In this document: positions 1 through 8,170 of the stretch, in pieces
How the letters are laid out: every line of letters starts with the position of its first letter
How positions within the stretch are numbered: the first letter of the stretch is position 1
Origin: Bacillota bacterium
Lineage (GTDB): Bacteria > Bacillota_I > Bacilli_A > Acholeplasmatales > Acholeplasmataceae
Assembly: GCA_006226985.1 (NCBI GenBank)
Contig: SBGC01000166.1
Coordinates: forward strand, 1-18,227
Direction: 5' to 3'
DNA length: 18,227 nt
Made by a program: the position numbers and the translations under genes
Notes under the pieces: model-generated
The model's input: only the letters and a program-made list of their open reading frames with translations
The model's database searches: none
What the model was told of the DNA's origin: nothing

Positions 1-6
1 TGCGTG

Positions 7-1140
7 ATGCATAAACTACTCGATTCATATATTGATAACATCATGAAGAAATCTACACCTGATGCTCCTTATTGGAATATTGAGTCCATTAGACAAGGTA
101 AGAAACCCCATTGGAATTATATTGATGGTTGTATGATGATTTCTCTTTTAGAGCTCTATAAAGAAACGAAAGATGAGAAGTATTTTAACTTCGTTGAAAA
201 TTTTGTTGATTACTATGTTTTTGAAGATGGTTCGCTAAGAGGATATGATCAACAAACATACAATTTAGACGATATCAATGAAAGTCGTGTTTTGTTTGAT
301 TTATTTGAACGGACTAAAAAAGAAAAATATGAAAAAGCTATTTTCAACACCTATAAACATATCCTTGAGCAACCAAGAACTTCTCAGGGTAATTTTTGGC
401 ATAAAAAAATATATCCAAATCAAGTGTGGTTAGATGGACTTTTTATGGCACAACCTTTTTATGCAAAATACTTAAGTACCTATAAAAGTCATATGACTTA
501 TGATGATATTATCATGCAATTTGAAAATGTCAGAAAATATATGTTTAATGAAGATAAAAAACTTTATTATCATGGTTATGATGCATCCAAATCCATTTTT
601 TGGGCGAATAAAGAAACAGGAGTATCTAAAAACTTTTGGTTAAGGGCTATGGGGTGGTTTGTGGTTGCTATTGTTGATGTTTATAGTTTCTTACCAGAAG
701 ATTATAAACCTAAAGAACATATACTAAAACCGATGCTAAAAGAGATTGTTGATGGGCTTCTTCAATATCAAGACTCAAAAACAAAACTTTTCTACCAAGT
801 TGTTGATCAAGGAGGGCGAGCAGGAAACTATCTAGAAGCCAGTGGTTCTTCTCTTATATCGTTTGCAATCCTTAAAGGAGCACGATTAAATGCTCTACCA
901 CAAACATATTCAAAAATTGGTGAAGGTATATTCCATGGTGTATGTAATACGTACTTAACTGAAAAAGATGGTGAACTCAATCTTGGAGGTATCTGTTTAG
1001 TTGCAGGACTAGGACCTGAAAACAACCTAAGACGTGATGGAACTTATGAATATTACATCTCTGAACCTATCGTCAGTAATGATGCGAAAGGTGTAGGCCC
1101 ACTCATTATGGCGTACACAGAGATTAGAAAATTGAAATGA
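7..1140 (+). CDS. GH105 unsaturated rhamnogalacturonyl hydrolase (YteR-like)
   Basis: Cytoplasmic (alpha/alpha)6-barrel hydrolase expected to remove the unsaturated uronic acid left at the non-reducing end of pectin or rhamnogalacturonan oligosaccharides after lyase cleavage. No signal peptide is visible. Family signatures are clear: an LDDIN segment near residues 87-91, WLDGLFMAQPFYAKY near 141-155, His near 189, and W-L-R-A-M-G-W near 211-217. These fall within one residue of the active-site D88, D143, H189, R213 and W217 that I recall for Bacillus YteR, and the length (377 aa) matches, so the protein looks complete. The ATG at 7 is chosen by that length match. A GTG at 4 is the alternative, and the frame is open to the window edge, so the ribosome binding site cannot be judged. 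It ends in TGA, 55 nt before the next plus-strand gene, which may be co-transcribed. Exact substrate is not resolved. Confidence 0.86.
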   Translation: MHKLLDSYIDNIMKKSTPDAPYWNIESIRQGKKPHWNYIDGCMMISLLELYKETKDEKYFNFVENFVDYYVFEDGSLRGYDQQTYNLDDINESRVLFDLFERTKKEKYEKAIFNTYKHILEQPRTSQGNFWHKKIYPNQVWLDGLFMAQPFYAKYLSTYKSHMTYDDIIMQFENVRKYMFNEDKKLYYHGYDASKSIFWANKETGVSKNFWLRAMGWFVVAIVDVYSFLPEDYKPKEHILKPMLKEIVDGLLQYQDSKTKLFYQVVDQGGRAGNYLEASGSSLISFAILKGARLNALPQTYSKIGEGIFHGVCNTYLTEKDGELNLGGICLVAGLGPENNLRRDGTYEYYISEPIVSNDAKGVGPLIMAYTEIRKLK

Positions 1141-1195
1141 TAATATCATTGCTGATAAGCAATTCAATAAAAAAATTTAATAAGGAGTCTTTAAT

Positions 1196-1633
1196 ATGTC
1201 AAAATCTTTTGATTTAGTTACTTTAGACATGAAGTATTTAGCCATGGCGATGGCTGACACCAAAGAAAACTCAGAAAACATACTCAATCTGTATTTACAT
1301 GAACATGCAATTCAAAACACTGAACTATTTGAATTCCAGTTTCGAATCTCGCAAGGAGGGCAAAAACATATTCTCTATCTTTCCTATGCAGTCATTCCTG
1401 AACAGTTAAAAGCGAAAAGCCCCATGCAAGTTGTAAAACTTAATACTAACCTTTTTATGCATTTTACAGTAACACATCATGAATATAATCAAGTTCTTGA
1501 TGGAGAATTTAAGAACATCTATGATGAGTTCCTAAAAGCTCATGATTTAGTTTTAGATATATCAAGTATCTTTGGACTCTTTAAAGAAAATGATCAAGGA
1601 TACGATGTTTATATCCCTTGTAAAAAGAAATAA
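1196..1633 (+). CDS. Small GyrI/AraC-effector-like ligand-binding protein (putative)
   Basis: A 145-aa soluble protein with no membrane segment or DNA-binding domain. The C-terminal half (about residues 75-143) resembles the end of stand-alone GyrI-like (SRPBCC-related effector-binding) domains. A hydrophobic strand with FMHFTVTHHEYNQ is followed by a helix with IYDEFLKAH, and the protein closes on YDVYIPCKKK, where family members often end in a strand of the form x-V-x-I-P-x-K. Such domains usually bind small hydrophobic or cationic ligands. The start has a strong AAGGAG Shine-Dalgarno at 1182-1187. It lies 55 nt after the GH105 gene with no convincing terminator between them, so co-transcription is plausible, and a strong terminator follows. 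The family call rests on pattern memory only; a hypothetical protein is the fallback. Confidence 0.45.
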   Translation: MSKSFDLVTLDMKYLAMAMADTKENSENILNLYLHEHAIQNTELFEFQFRISQGGQKHILYLSYAVIPEQLKAKSPMQVVKLNTNLFMHFTVTHHEYNQVLDGEFKNIYDEFLKAHDLVLDISSIFGLFKENDQGYDVYIPCKKK

Positions 1634-1646
1634 GTCACATAAACAT

Positions 1647-1676
1647 AAAAGTCAAGTTCAACCGAACTTGACTTTT
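1647..1676. terminator. Bidirectional intrinsic terminator
   Basis: A perfect 13-bp inverted repeat (AAAAGTCAAGTTC at 1647-1659 against GAACTTGACTTTT at 1664-1676) with a 4-nt loop. It is followed by a T-run on the plus strand and a T-rich tract on the minus strand. It sits between the convergent ends of the plus-strand GyrI-like gene and the minus-strand glutamate dehydrogenase gene, and so can serve both. Confidence 0.9.
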
Positions 1677-1700
1677 TCATTTTATTCTTTAATGATGTGA

Positions 1701-3047
1701 TTATACGCCTTGTTGTAACATCGCTACATAAACTTTTTGGAATCCAGCAATGTTTGCACCAACAACGATATTATCTGGTTTACCCGTATATTTTAAGGAT
1801 GCATCATGGCACATCTTGAAGATATTCTTCATAATTTCATGGAGTTTTTCATCAATTTCTTTAAATGTCCAATTCATAAACATCGCATTTTGTGCCATTT
1901 CTAATCCAGAAACAGCAACACCACCAGCGTTTGCTGCTTTACCTGGTGCAAATAATACACCATGGTCTAATAAATACTTAGTCGCATCAATCGTCGTAGG
2001 CATGTTTGCACCTTCTGCAACTAACCAGCATCCATTAGCAACTAAATCTTTAGCTGAATCTAAATAAATTTCATTTTGTGTTGCACAAGGCATTGCGATA
2101 TCACATGGAATCTTCCAAATAGCTTTTGTATCTGTACTAAAGATAGCTTCTGGACGATATGTTCTGTACTTATCCATAATGATGGTGTTTGATTGTGATA
2201 GACGTTTAATCAATTTAACATCGATACCTGCTTCATCATGAATAACACCTGAAATATCACTCATACCAACAACTTTTCCACCAAGTTCAATCACTTTTTC
2301 TGCTGCCATTGATCCAACTTTACCAGATCCACTGATAATGACTCTCTTACCTTTAAATGTTTCATTCTTAAATGTTGAAAGCATTTCTTCAACAAAGTAA
2401 CATAAACCATATCCGGTTGCTTCTGCTCTTCCTAAAGAACCGCCTGATTCAATACCTTTGGATGTGAATGTACCACTGAATTCATTTTCAATCCGTTTGT
2501 ACATGCCATACATATAACCGATTTCTCTAGCACCTACACCTAAATCTCCAGCAGGTACGTCCATACGTGGTCCAATATGACGATAAAGCTCTAAGATATA
2601 GTTTTGGCAGAATCTCATAATTTCATTATCGCTTTTACCTTCAGGATCGAAATCAGAACCACCTTTTGCCCCACCCATTGGTAGACCTGTTAGTGAATTT
2701 TTGAATGTTTGTTCAAATCCTAAGAATTTGATAATCGATTCGTTCACATTTGGATTAAATCGAATACCACCTTTGTAAGGCCCGATTGCAGAGTTAAACT
2801 GAACTCTCATAGCACGGTTCACTTGAACTTTGCCAGAGTCATCTACCCATGATACTCTAAACTTAATAATTCTTTCGGGTTCTACAATACGTTCTACAAT
2901 AGCGTCTTGCTTGATTCGAGGATCTTTATCTACGATAAAATCAATCGAACAAAAAAATTCTTCGACAGCTTGTAAAAATTCTGGTTGGTCTGCGTAACGT
3001 TTTGATAAAGCTGCAAAGACATCAATTAGATAAGTACTTTTAAACAA
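1701..3047 (-). CDS. gdhA: NADP-type glutamate dehydrogenase
   Basis: Interconverts 2-oxoglutarate plus ammonium and glutamate, in the cytoplasm, normally as a hexamer. The 448-aa length is that of the bacterial NADP-dependent class (E. coli GdhA 447 aa). Visible signatures are VQVNRAMRVQFNSAIGPYKG (residues 74-93), the catalytic PMGGAKGG loop at 123-130 with Lys128, PAGDLGVGAREIG from about 165 with Asp168, GSLGRAEATGYG at 203-214, and a Rossmann G-S-G-K-V-G at 240-245. The start is TTG at 3047, preceded by GAGG at 3057-3060 with 9-nt spacing. No ATG fits the family N-terminus better. It is monocistronic, with a promoter about 130 nt upstream and the bidirectional terminator downstream. A cre-like element in the promoter spacer suggests catabolite control of nitrogen assimilation. 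NADP preference is inferred from subfamily resemblance. Confidence 0.96.
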   Translation of the reverse strand: MFKSTYLIDVFAALSKRYADQPEFLQAVEEFFCSIDFIVDKDPRIKQDAIVERIVEPERIIKFRVSWVDDSGKVQVNRAMRVQFNSAIGPYKGGIRFNPNVNESIIKFLGFEQTFKNSLTGLPMGGAKGGSDFDPEGKSDNEIMRFCQNYILELYRHIGPRMDVPAGDLGVGAREIGYMYGMYKRIENEFSGTFTSKGIESGGSLGRAEATGYGLCYFVEEMLSTFKNETFKGKRVIISGSGKVGSMAAEKVIELGGKVVGMSDISGVIHDEAGIDVKLIKRLSQSNTIIMDKYRTYRPEAIFSTDTKAIWKIPCDIAMPCATQNEIYLDSAKDLVANGCWLVAEGANMPTTIDATKYLLDHGVLFAPGKAANAGGVAVSGLEMAQNAMFMNWTFKEIDEKLHEIMKNIFKMCHDASLKYTGKPDNIVVGANIAGFQKVYVAMLQQGV

Positions 3048-3077
3048 TTTGAATTACCTCTCTTTTTTATGATATGA

Positions 3078-3092
3078 TGCGATATAATCGCA
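3078..3092. promoter_or_regulatory. Inverted repeat in the gdhA leader
   Basis: Perfect palindrome TGCGAT-ATA-ATCGCA inside the roughly 130-nt untranslated leader of gdhA, about 30 nt before its start codon. It could be a small operator or a short RNA hairpin. It is too short to call more firmly. Confidence 0.3.
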
Positions 3093-3184
3093 AGAGTTCA
3101 CTATTTTTATATAATTCGCAACAAAAAAAACATAGGATGAAAGTTTATATGATTGAAAGTTTATGTCTTAGTATCGTCATATCT

Positions 3185-3212
3185 ATTATACTATGAAAGC
3201 GCTTTATTTCAA
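3185..3212 (-). promoter_or_regulatory. Sigma-A-type promoter of gdhA
   Basis: On the minus strand a -35 TTGAAA (3212-3207) and a perfect -10 TATAAT (3190-3185) are separated by 16 nt. They point at gdhA, with transcription expected to start near 3178 and leave a leader of about 130 nt. The spacer carries a cre-like palindrome (annotated separately). Confidence 0.75.
3194..3207. promoter_or_regulatory. cre-like (CcpA) operator in the gdhA promoter
   Basis: The sequence TGAAAGCGCTTTAT carries the central AAAGCGCTTT palindrome and matches the catabolite-responsive element consensus (TGWAANCGNTNWCA) at all but the last two bases. It lies wholly between the -35 and -10 boxes, where bound CcpA would be expected to repress. 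No ccpA gene lies in the window. Confidence 0.6.
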
Positions 3213-3289
3213 GTCCATATCTGCAATTTTAGAAAATTAATCATTTTAATGGATTCGATGTAAAATGATGGTGAAAGGATGTGTTGAAT

Positions 3290-3646
3290 ATGTCTTTAAA
3301 ACTCATCACATGGACTCCTCGAGTGCTTTCAATTTTACTTGTATTAATACTATTTATGCTTTCATTCGATGTTTTTGAAGAAGATGATATATGGTATATG
3401 CTTATGCTCGGTTTTTTAATTCATAATATCCCAGTCATGATCTTAATCACTACGATTATTATTTCATGGAAAAGACCTTTGTTTGGTTCATTTATCTTTT
3501 TACCGCTCGGAGTCTTTTACGCAGTTTACATGCTGATTAAAAATGGTTCTAGTTTTTTGCTTGCTGTCATATCATTAGGACTGCCAGCAATCATCATCGG
3601 TTTGTTTTATATGTGGGATGATCATAACCGTAGAAAATCCGCTTAA
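3290..3646 (+). CDS. Small four-helix integral membrane protein, unknown function
   Basis: A protein of about 118 aa with four hydrophobic segments (roughly residues 10-30, 37-60, 66-84 and 88-108). A short acidic stretch (FEEDDIW) follows the first helix, and the C-terminal tail is charged (DDHNRRKSA). It resembles widespread small membrane proteins without assigned function; I do not recognise a mechanism. The ATG at 3290 is preferred over the GTG at 3281 and TTG at 3284 because AAAGGA at 3274-3279 gives ten nucleotides to the ATG but too few to the others. It is divergent from gdhA, and its stop lies 15 nt from the convergent stop of the McrC-like gene, with only a 6-bp hairpin there. Confidence 0.7.
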   Translation: MSLKLITWTPRVLSILLVLILFMLSFDVFEEDDIWYMLMLGFLIHNIPVMILITTIIISWKRPLFGSFIFLPLGVFYAVYMLIKNGSSFLLAVISLGLPAIIIGLFYMWDDHNRRKSA

Positions 3647-3661
3647 GCATTAAGTAAATAC

Positions 3662-5230
3662 TTACAATTTGTCATGCACCTTATTACAATATGGGCATAT
3701 AATATCACCATGTTGATTAATCTTTGTAATATTTCGGTAATACATGAGTGATTCAACTTGTTTTTCATAGTACCAATAATCATCGTGTTTAAAATCTGAT
3801 TTATGAAGCACGTATTTCTTTAAATGTGCAATATCTGTATAGAAAAATGGTTTATGCGTTTCTTGACAGGTACCTTCTTTAATTTGCGTCATACAATTGT
3901 TGCATTGATAAAAACCTTGGTATGGATCTTTTGAAAGTTGACCACCACAAAATGGACATATATCTCTCTTTGAGTCTGAATAGATCATACCTTTTAAGAT
4001 AACCTGTTGAATTCTTCTAAAGGAATCAATATCTTCCATGCTAATATGAACATCTTTTCGCTCAAGATAATCATCATCAAACTGATTAACGACAACCACC
4101 TCATTGATTCCATAATTTTTTTTATACGTATTAAATGCTTTAACATCGTATTCACTACCTATAAGAATCATCTTATAGGTTTTTTCTTTTGTGAAATATA
4201 ACAATGTTTCTTTTTTATTATTACTAAAAATATCTAACTTCCAGCCTTTATATGTAAAAGACATATCGAGTGAGCTCAAGTTTATCTTAAATTGAGGGTC
4301 GATTTCAAAATTAAAATGTCCAACAGCAAATATCGTAAGTATTTGAACATACGATAAATAGTTCTCTCTCATGAGATCAAAATCGACTGCAACATCTTTT
4401 TCTTCAAGTTTGACCTGATTACCTAATAAATACTTATACGTCTTATATACCAATCGGTAATCTTTTTGCATCAAAAAGATGTTCGTTTTCTTTAAAGCGA
4501 GATTCCGATTTCTTGTAAGATTTTTGCGGTAGATAGGTTTATGCAATCTTGGATTAATCGCTTGACTAATGATCGATAGTTCATTGAGTAATTCTTTGGA
4601 TAAATTAAAATATTGACTAAAATCTCGAATATAACCTGTATGTAATTTACCTAATGCTAAAAAATAATTCACATGATTGACTTTTTCAAGTAAATTAAAC
4701 TTCATAATATTACTTGCATATAATAGACTGTTTAAAGTTCTACGATTTCTTTTGATGAGTGAGAGAATTTCATCAATAAAATTACAGAAAATAATGTTTT
4801 CATAAATACTGTAATCATCTTCATAGATACGTGTAAGTAATTTTCGAGGTTTTACACCTTTTTGAGTTAAATTTGAAACATATTGGCTATGATTAGCTAG
4901 ATGAAGTAAAGTATTTTGATTAATAATACGCGTATTTTCTACAGGTAATACATCATCAGAATCTTTTAAGATGATAATAGGTTTACTAAAAATACGTTTA
5001 ATCGCTGGTGTTGATTTACGAATGTATGCGATCATTTTACTTAGTTTTTGGAAGTCAAAGTCGGGTTCAATAGAAAACAATGTCATATCATGAACGACAT
5101 AATAGTCAAACTCTATATAGGACACTATTTGATGTTTCTTAACAAAATGATTGATACCCTCTAAAAGGGATGCGAAACGTTGATACTCTTCAATATTCAT
5201 TTTGTTAATACTTTTGTTCGGATTATTCAT
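3662..5230 (-). CDS. McrC/DUF2357-like partner protein with C-terminal zinc ribbons
   Basis: A 522-aa soluble protein, second gene of a coupled pair. The N-terminal region (about 1-135) is mixed alpha/beta. A central part is reminiscent of DUF2357/McrC-type proteins: YEDDYSIYENIIFCNFIDEI near 136-155 is like the family's E-N-R-F-containing helix, and a long basic helical stretch follows near 225-268. The C-terminus has a zinc ribbon, CPFC at 425-428 with CNNC at 443-446, then Cys455 and another CPYC at 512-515, so one or two zinc sites. I do not see a convincing PD-(D/E)xK nuclease motif, which canonical McrC proteins carry. Its ATG overlaps the end of the ATPase gene by 8 nt, indicating translational coupling and likely a complex. 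The family assignment comes from context plus weak motif resemblance. Confidence 0.55.
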   Translation of the reverse strand: MNNPNKSINKMNIEEYQRFASLLEGINHFVKKHQIVSYIEFDYYVVHDMTLFSIEPDFDFQKLSKMIAYIRKSTPAIKRIFSKPIIILKDSDDVLPVENTRIINQNTLLHLANHSQYVSNLTQKGVKPRKLLTRIYEDDYSIYENIIFCNFIDEILSLIKRNRRTLNSLLYASNIMKFNLLEKVNHVNYFLALGKLHTGYIRDFSQYFNLSKELLNELSIISQAINPRLHKPIYRKNLTRNRNLALKKTNIFLMQKDYRLVYKTYKYLLGNQVKLEEKDVAVDFDLMRENYLSYVQILTIFAVGHFNFEIDPQFKINLSSLDMSFTYKGWKLDIFSNNKKETLLYFTKEKTYKMILIGSEYDVKAFNTYKKNYGINEVVVVNQFDDDYLERKDVHISMEDIDSFRRIQQVILKGMIYSDSKRDICPFCGGQLSKDPYQGFYQCNNCMTQIKEGTCQETHKPFFYTDIAHLKKYVLHKSDFKHDDYWYYEKQVESLMYYRNITKINQHGDIICPYCNKVHDKL

Positions 5231-7910
5231 TATCTAGACGTTTAATAAACTCTGCACAAAGGTTCAAATTCAGTTTTTCAAATTCCATTTCAAGCTTTTC
5301 TTTATCATCAATGGTTTTAACTTCGAGTTTAGCTACAACTTTGCTGAGTAGTATTTTTTCAATGGCTTCACTCTCAACATCTTCTTTTGGAAAACACGCT
5401 TTATAAATATTGACGAATTCTTCGATTTGTTTTAAAATACGGTTCCCAAATGAAATGTTGTATGGAGCTAAAAGTGTTTCAACACTCTTAATGAGATCGC
5501 TATTTTCTGCATCAAAATTGCCACTTTCTTTCGCTGCATTGAAAAGAGTATTCATCGTTTGATAGTCATAAAATTGTTTCGAAATAGGGTTCGTGTAGTT
5601 ACGAACCTTTGGTGCACGTTTTGTAAAGTTCATCGTATGTGCACGGTCATAAACTTTATCAGAAATCACAAACGTTGATTCATCACGATTTGCAGTTCCG
5701 ATAAACCAAACATTAGGTGGAACTTTGAGTGTGTTTCCGTGATCTAATGCTAAATAGTCAATCTCTTGACTTTCTTCTTTTCGACTTAGTTTAATGTTGA
5801 TGAGTTTAATCTCTCGTTGATTCTCTTCATTTTCCATTAATGATAAGAAGTCTGAGAAATAATACTCAATACGCGATAAGTTCATTTCATCAAGCAAGAT
5901 AAATGTGAAAACATCACGGTTTAATGCAGCTTTATATAGCGCTAATGTAAACTTTTTAGGTGTATACTTCATGGAAAACTCATTATAATAACCTAATAAT
6001 TCGTTCTTGTCTTTCCATGATGATTCAACTTCAATGATTTCACAATTACCAAATACTGCTTCAGAAAATATCTTAGGTAAACTTGTTTTACCTGTCCCGG
6101 ACATACCTTGTAAAATAGAGAGACGGCTTGCTCCAAGCCCAGCAACAAACGTTGCGATATCTTCTGGCGTATAGGAAAGATGTAATCTCGAGTTTTTAGC
6201 ATACTCTACAATAAAATGAACGAGATCATTTAATGATGTATCTTTCGTTTTAAGTGCTTTTCGTTTCTCTAAATCTTGATGAAAAGCATCCATACGTGAA
6301 TCCAGTTCTGTGAATGCTGGACATGGATCAAATTGTTCAAAGTTATCTTCACTGTAAGGTTCACCAGATGACGACGTGCTCGAAGCTTCAGATGCATTTT
6401 CTGATGATGTAAGGTTGGCTTCTAATACACTTAAATCTTCTCGATCAAACGATTTTCTTAAAAACATCACAATTAAAACGACAAGAGATGCGATGAGTGC
6501 ATAGATGGCATCTGTACTAATTTTATAATCATATTCTAATACGCTAGGTAGGTCAATACCATAGAGTGCAAAAATCTCTATGAGTACACTTTGATTAATT
6601 TCTTTTGCTATTTGGAAATAATAACCTGAGATTGCAATAATAAAAACAAAGAAAATATTGACGATGGTTGCTAATTTTACCATTGAGCTAAATTGTTTAT
6701 GTTTTGATAAATAACTGGATAACGCTACAACAAGTGTTATACCTGTAGAAATTAACATCGTTACAAGTAAAAATGCAACCAAACGATAACCAGGATCTAA
6801 ATCTGCATAATCTCTTAAGATTTTTAACCCGGAAAGTTCAATAGAGTTTGTGTAATCTCCATATGATATTTGTATTTTAATAATATAGAGCAATAGCATT
6901 AATGTTGATACGATGGTTAATAAAAAGATATATAAAAGCGGTTCAATTCGAGGATATCTTACTTTTGATTCATCAATAGAGATTTGAGCGAAGGCGCTAT
7001 ATTTACCTCTAAAAATAGCATATACAAAAATGACAACACACATCAATAACATCGGAATATATGCCGATGTTTGTGAAGTTGATCCAACTAATGTGTAATA
7101 AGTGTCAAGTCCTAGACCTGTAATAAAGAAGATAATTGTCGAAATGAATATAAAATTAATTAAACTCTTTGATTTGGTTATAAATTTGGATTTGTCAAAG
7201 AAGTAATAGGTCAAACACTTAGCTAAATATAAAAATACACTTAAAAAGATAATAAAATTGACAAAGAAATAAATGATAACATCATAATTCATGTCACTTG
7301 AGAATAAGACAGAAACGATGATAGCACGATATGTTGTATCTAACTCAAGTGTGTAAAGAGGGATAAAGAAAGTGGTTAGAAATACTGCGATAGCAACTAA
7401 ATCAATAATGAATACACTTAAAGGTATCTTTGTTTCAGTTAATTTGATTTCTTTCTCGTCTTTTTCAAACTCTTTACTTTCTAATAACATCTTATTTCTA
7501 AAAATAAGTAGAACAAAGATGCCAGCCATTAATAAGAAGTTAAAAATAATCAATATAATAGCAAATACTGGTAAAGCGTTATAGCTTGATTGATAGACAA
7601 TTAAGCCAGTATCAAATCCTAAAAAGTAAATAAGTCCAGAAATGAAACCCCAGTTAGTTTTTTTGAAGAAACTAAGTACAGATAATAAAATAGGCACAAG
7701 CGATACATAAAATACCCATCTAAAGACATAGGAAAAGATATTGATGTATAACCCATCAGATAATCTACCTGCTAAAGACATCATCGTATCATCTTGATAC
7801 GGAGCTTTTAATTTTAATGACATGACCCAAAGGTTAATAAAAAACATGATGATTAATACTCCAATGATGAGTGTTCCAATGAACCATGATTTTTTAAATA
7901 AGGTTTTCAT
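5223..7910 (-). CDS. Polytopic membrane protein fused to an McrB-like AAA+ ATPase
   Basis: An 895-aa fusion. Residues 1-485 hold about 12 hydrophobic segments (around 9-30, 59-82, 87-106, 114-137, 163-186, 210-230, 250-268, 284-300, 323-344, 376-400, 410-431 and 469-484). A Ser/Glu-rich linker (about 495-525) leads to a cytoplasmic helical region and an AAA+ domain. Its motifs are Walker A GMSGTGKTS (602-610), Walker B ILLDEMN (671-677) followed by the McrB-typical LSRIEYYFSDFLSLME, sensor GTANRDEST (738-746) and an arginine-finger-like YDRA (754-757). The usual McrB GTPase signature reads N-T-A-D-R-S; here it is N-R-D-E-S-T, so nucleotide preference may differ. The ATG at 7910 has a strong AGGGGAA Shine-Dalgarno. 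The McrC/DUF2357-like partner overlaps its 3' end. A membrane-bound remodelling or defence machine is inferred. Confidence 0.85.
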   Translation of the reverse strand: MKTLFKKSWFIGTLIIGVLIIMFFINLWVMSLKLKAPYQDDTMMSLAGRLSDGLYINIFSYVFRWVFYVSLVPILLSVLSFFKKTNWGFISGLIYFLGFDTGLIVYQSSYNALPVFAIILIIFNFLLMAGIFVLLIFRNKMLLESKEFEKDEKEIKLTETKIPLSVFIIDLVAIAVFLTTFFIPLYTLELDTTYRAIIVSVLFSSDMNYDVIIYFFVNFIIFLSVFLYLAKCLTYYFFDKSKFITKSKSLINFIFISTIIFFITGLGLDTYYTLVGSTSQTSAYIPMLLMCVVIFVYAIFRGKYSAFAQISIDESKVRYPRIEPLLYIFLLTIVSTLMLLLYIIKIQISYGDYTNSIELSGLKILRDYADLDPGYRLVAFLLVTMLISTGITLVVALSSYLSKHKQFSSMVKLATIVNIFFVFIIAISGYYFQIAKEINQSVLIEIFALYGIDLPSVLEYDYKISTDAIYALIASLVVLIVMFLRKSFDREDLSVLEANLTSSENASEASSTSSSGEPYSEDNFEQFDPCPAFTELDSRMDAFHQDLEKRKALKTKDTSLNDLVHFIVEYAKNSRLHLSYTPEDIATFVAGLGASRLSILQGMSGTGKTSLPKIFSEAVFGNCEIIEVESSWKDKNELLGYYNEFSMKYTPKKFTLALYKAALNRDVFTFILLDEMNLSRIEYYFSDFLSLMENEENQREIKLINIKLSRKEESQEIDYLALDHGNTLKVPPNVWFIGTANRDESTFVISDKVYDRAHTMNFTKRAPKVRNYTNPISKQFYDYQTMNTLFNAAKESGNFDAENSDLIKSVETLLAPYNISFGNRILKQIEEFVNIYKACFPKEDVESEAIEKILLSKVVAKLEVKTIDDKEKLEMEFEKLNLNLCAEFIKRLDNE

Positions 7911-7951
7911 ATAGTACTTCCCCTTTTTGATATATAGTACTCTTTATTACC

Positions 7952-7960
7952 ATTGTAACA
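7952..7960 (-). promoter_or_regulatory. Extended -10 promoter candidate for the AAA+/McrC-like operon
   Basis: Minus-strand TGTTACAAT (an extended -10 with TG-N before TACAAT) lies about 40 nt upstream of the ATG at 7910. No good -35 is seen at 17 nt. The same TGTTACAAT occurs in the promoter of the protease pseudogene. Confidence 0.4.
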
Positions 7961-8013
7961 TATGTAATTAAGCAAGATTACAACAAAGTATTTGTTATAT
8001 CTATGATATAAGA

Positions 8014-8047
8014 TAAAAAAACACGCTCCAATAGTTAAGGAGCGTGT
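8014..8047 (-). terminator. Intrinsic terminator downstream of the 8171-8737 gene
   Basis: A 9-bp perfect stem (ACACGCTCC at 8021-8029 with GGAGCGTGT at 8039-8047), followed on the minus strand by a run of seven T. It lies 120 nt beyond the stop of the minus-strand membrane-protein gene and isolates it from the AAA+ operon. Confidence 0.85.
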
Positions 8048-8170
8048 ATTCTTAAAGCAAAATATCCTTAATGACTATCTAAACATAATACATATTAATC
8101 TAAATAAATCATCACTCTTGTTTTGACATTTTTATGTAAATACTTATGGATATTTAAACACTTGATGTCT

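Noticed and set aside
1147..1162. Hairpin ATTGCT-GATA-AGCAAT after the GH105 gene as a terminator
   Set aside because: The stem is only 6 bp and is followed by an A-rich, not T-rich, tract, so it is unlikely to stop plus-strand transcription.
5993..6202. A second minus-strand frame overlapping the Walker A region
   Set aside because: It is an alternative frame of the AAA+ gene, whose own frame has all the AAA+ motifs.
7372..7584. A 70-codon plus-strand frame within the ATPase gene
   Set aside because: It is antisense to a long, well-supported membrane domain and has no recognisable features; a frame shadow.
3662..7910. Reading the pair as an ordinary McrBC type IV restriction system
   Set aside because: The N-terminal half is membrane-embedded, the McrB GTPase signature is changed, no DNA-recognition domain is visible and no PD-(D/E)xK motif is clear in the partner.
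8107..8119. A 13-nt match to 11757-11769 (AATCATCACTCTT), suggesting another copy of the tRNA-downstream repeat
   Set aside because: A single 13-mer is expected by chance in 18 kb of AT-rich DNA, and the flanking bases do not align with either repeat copy or lead to a tRNA fragment.
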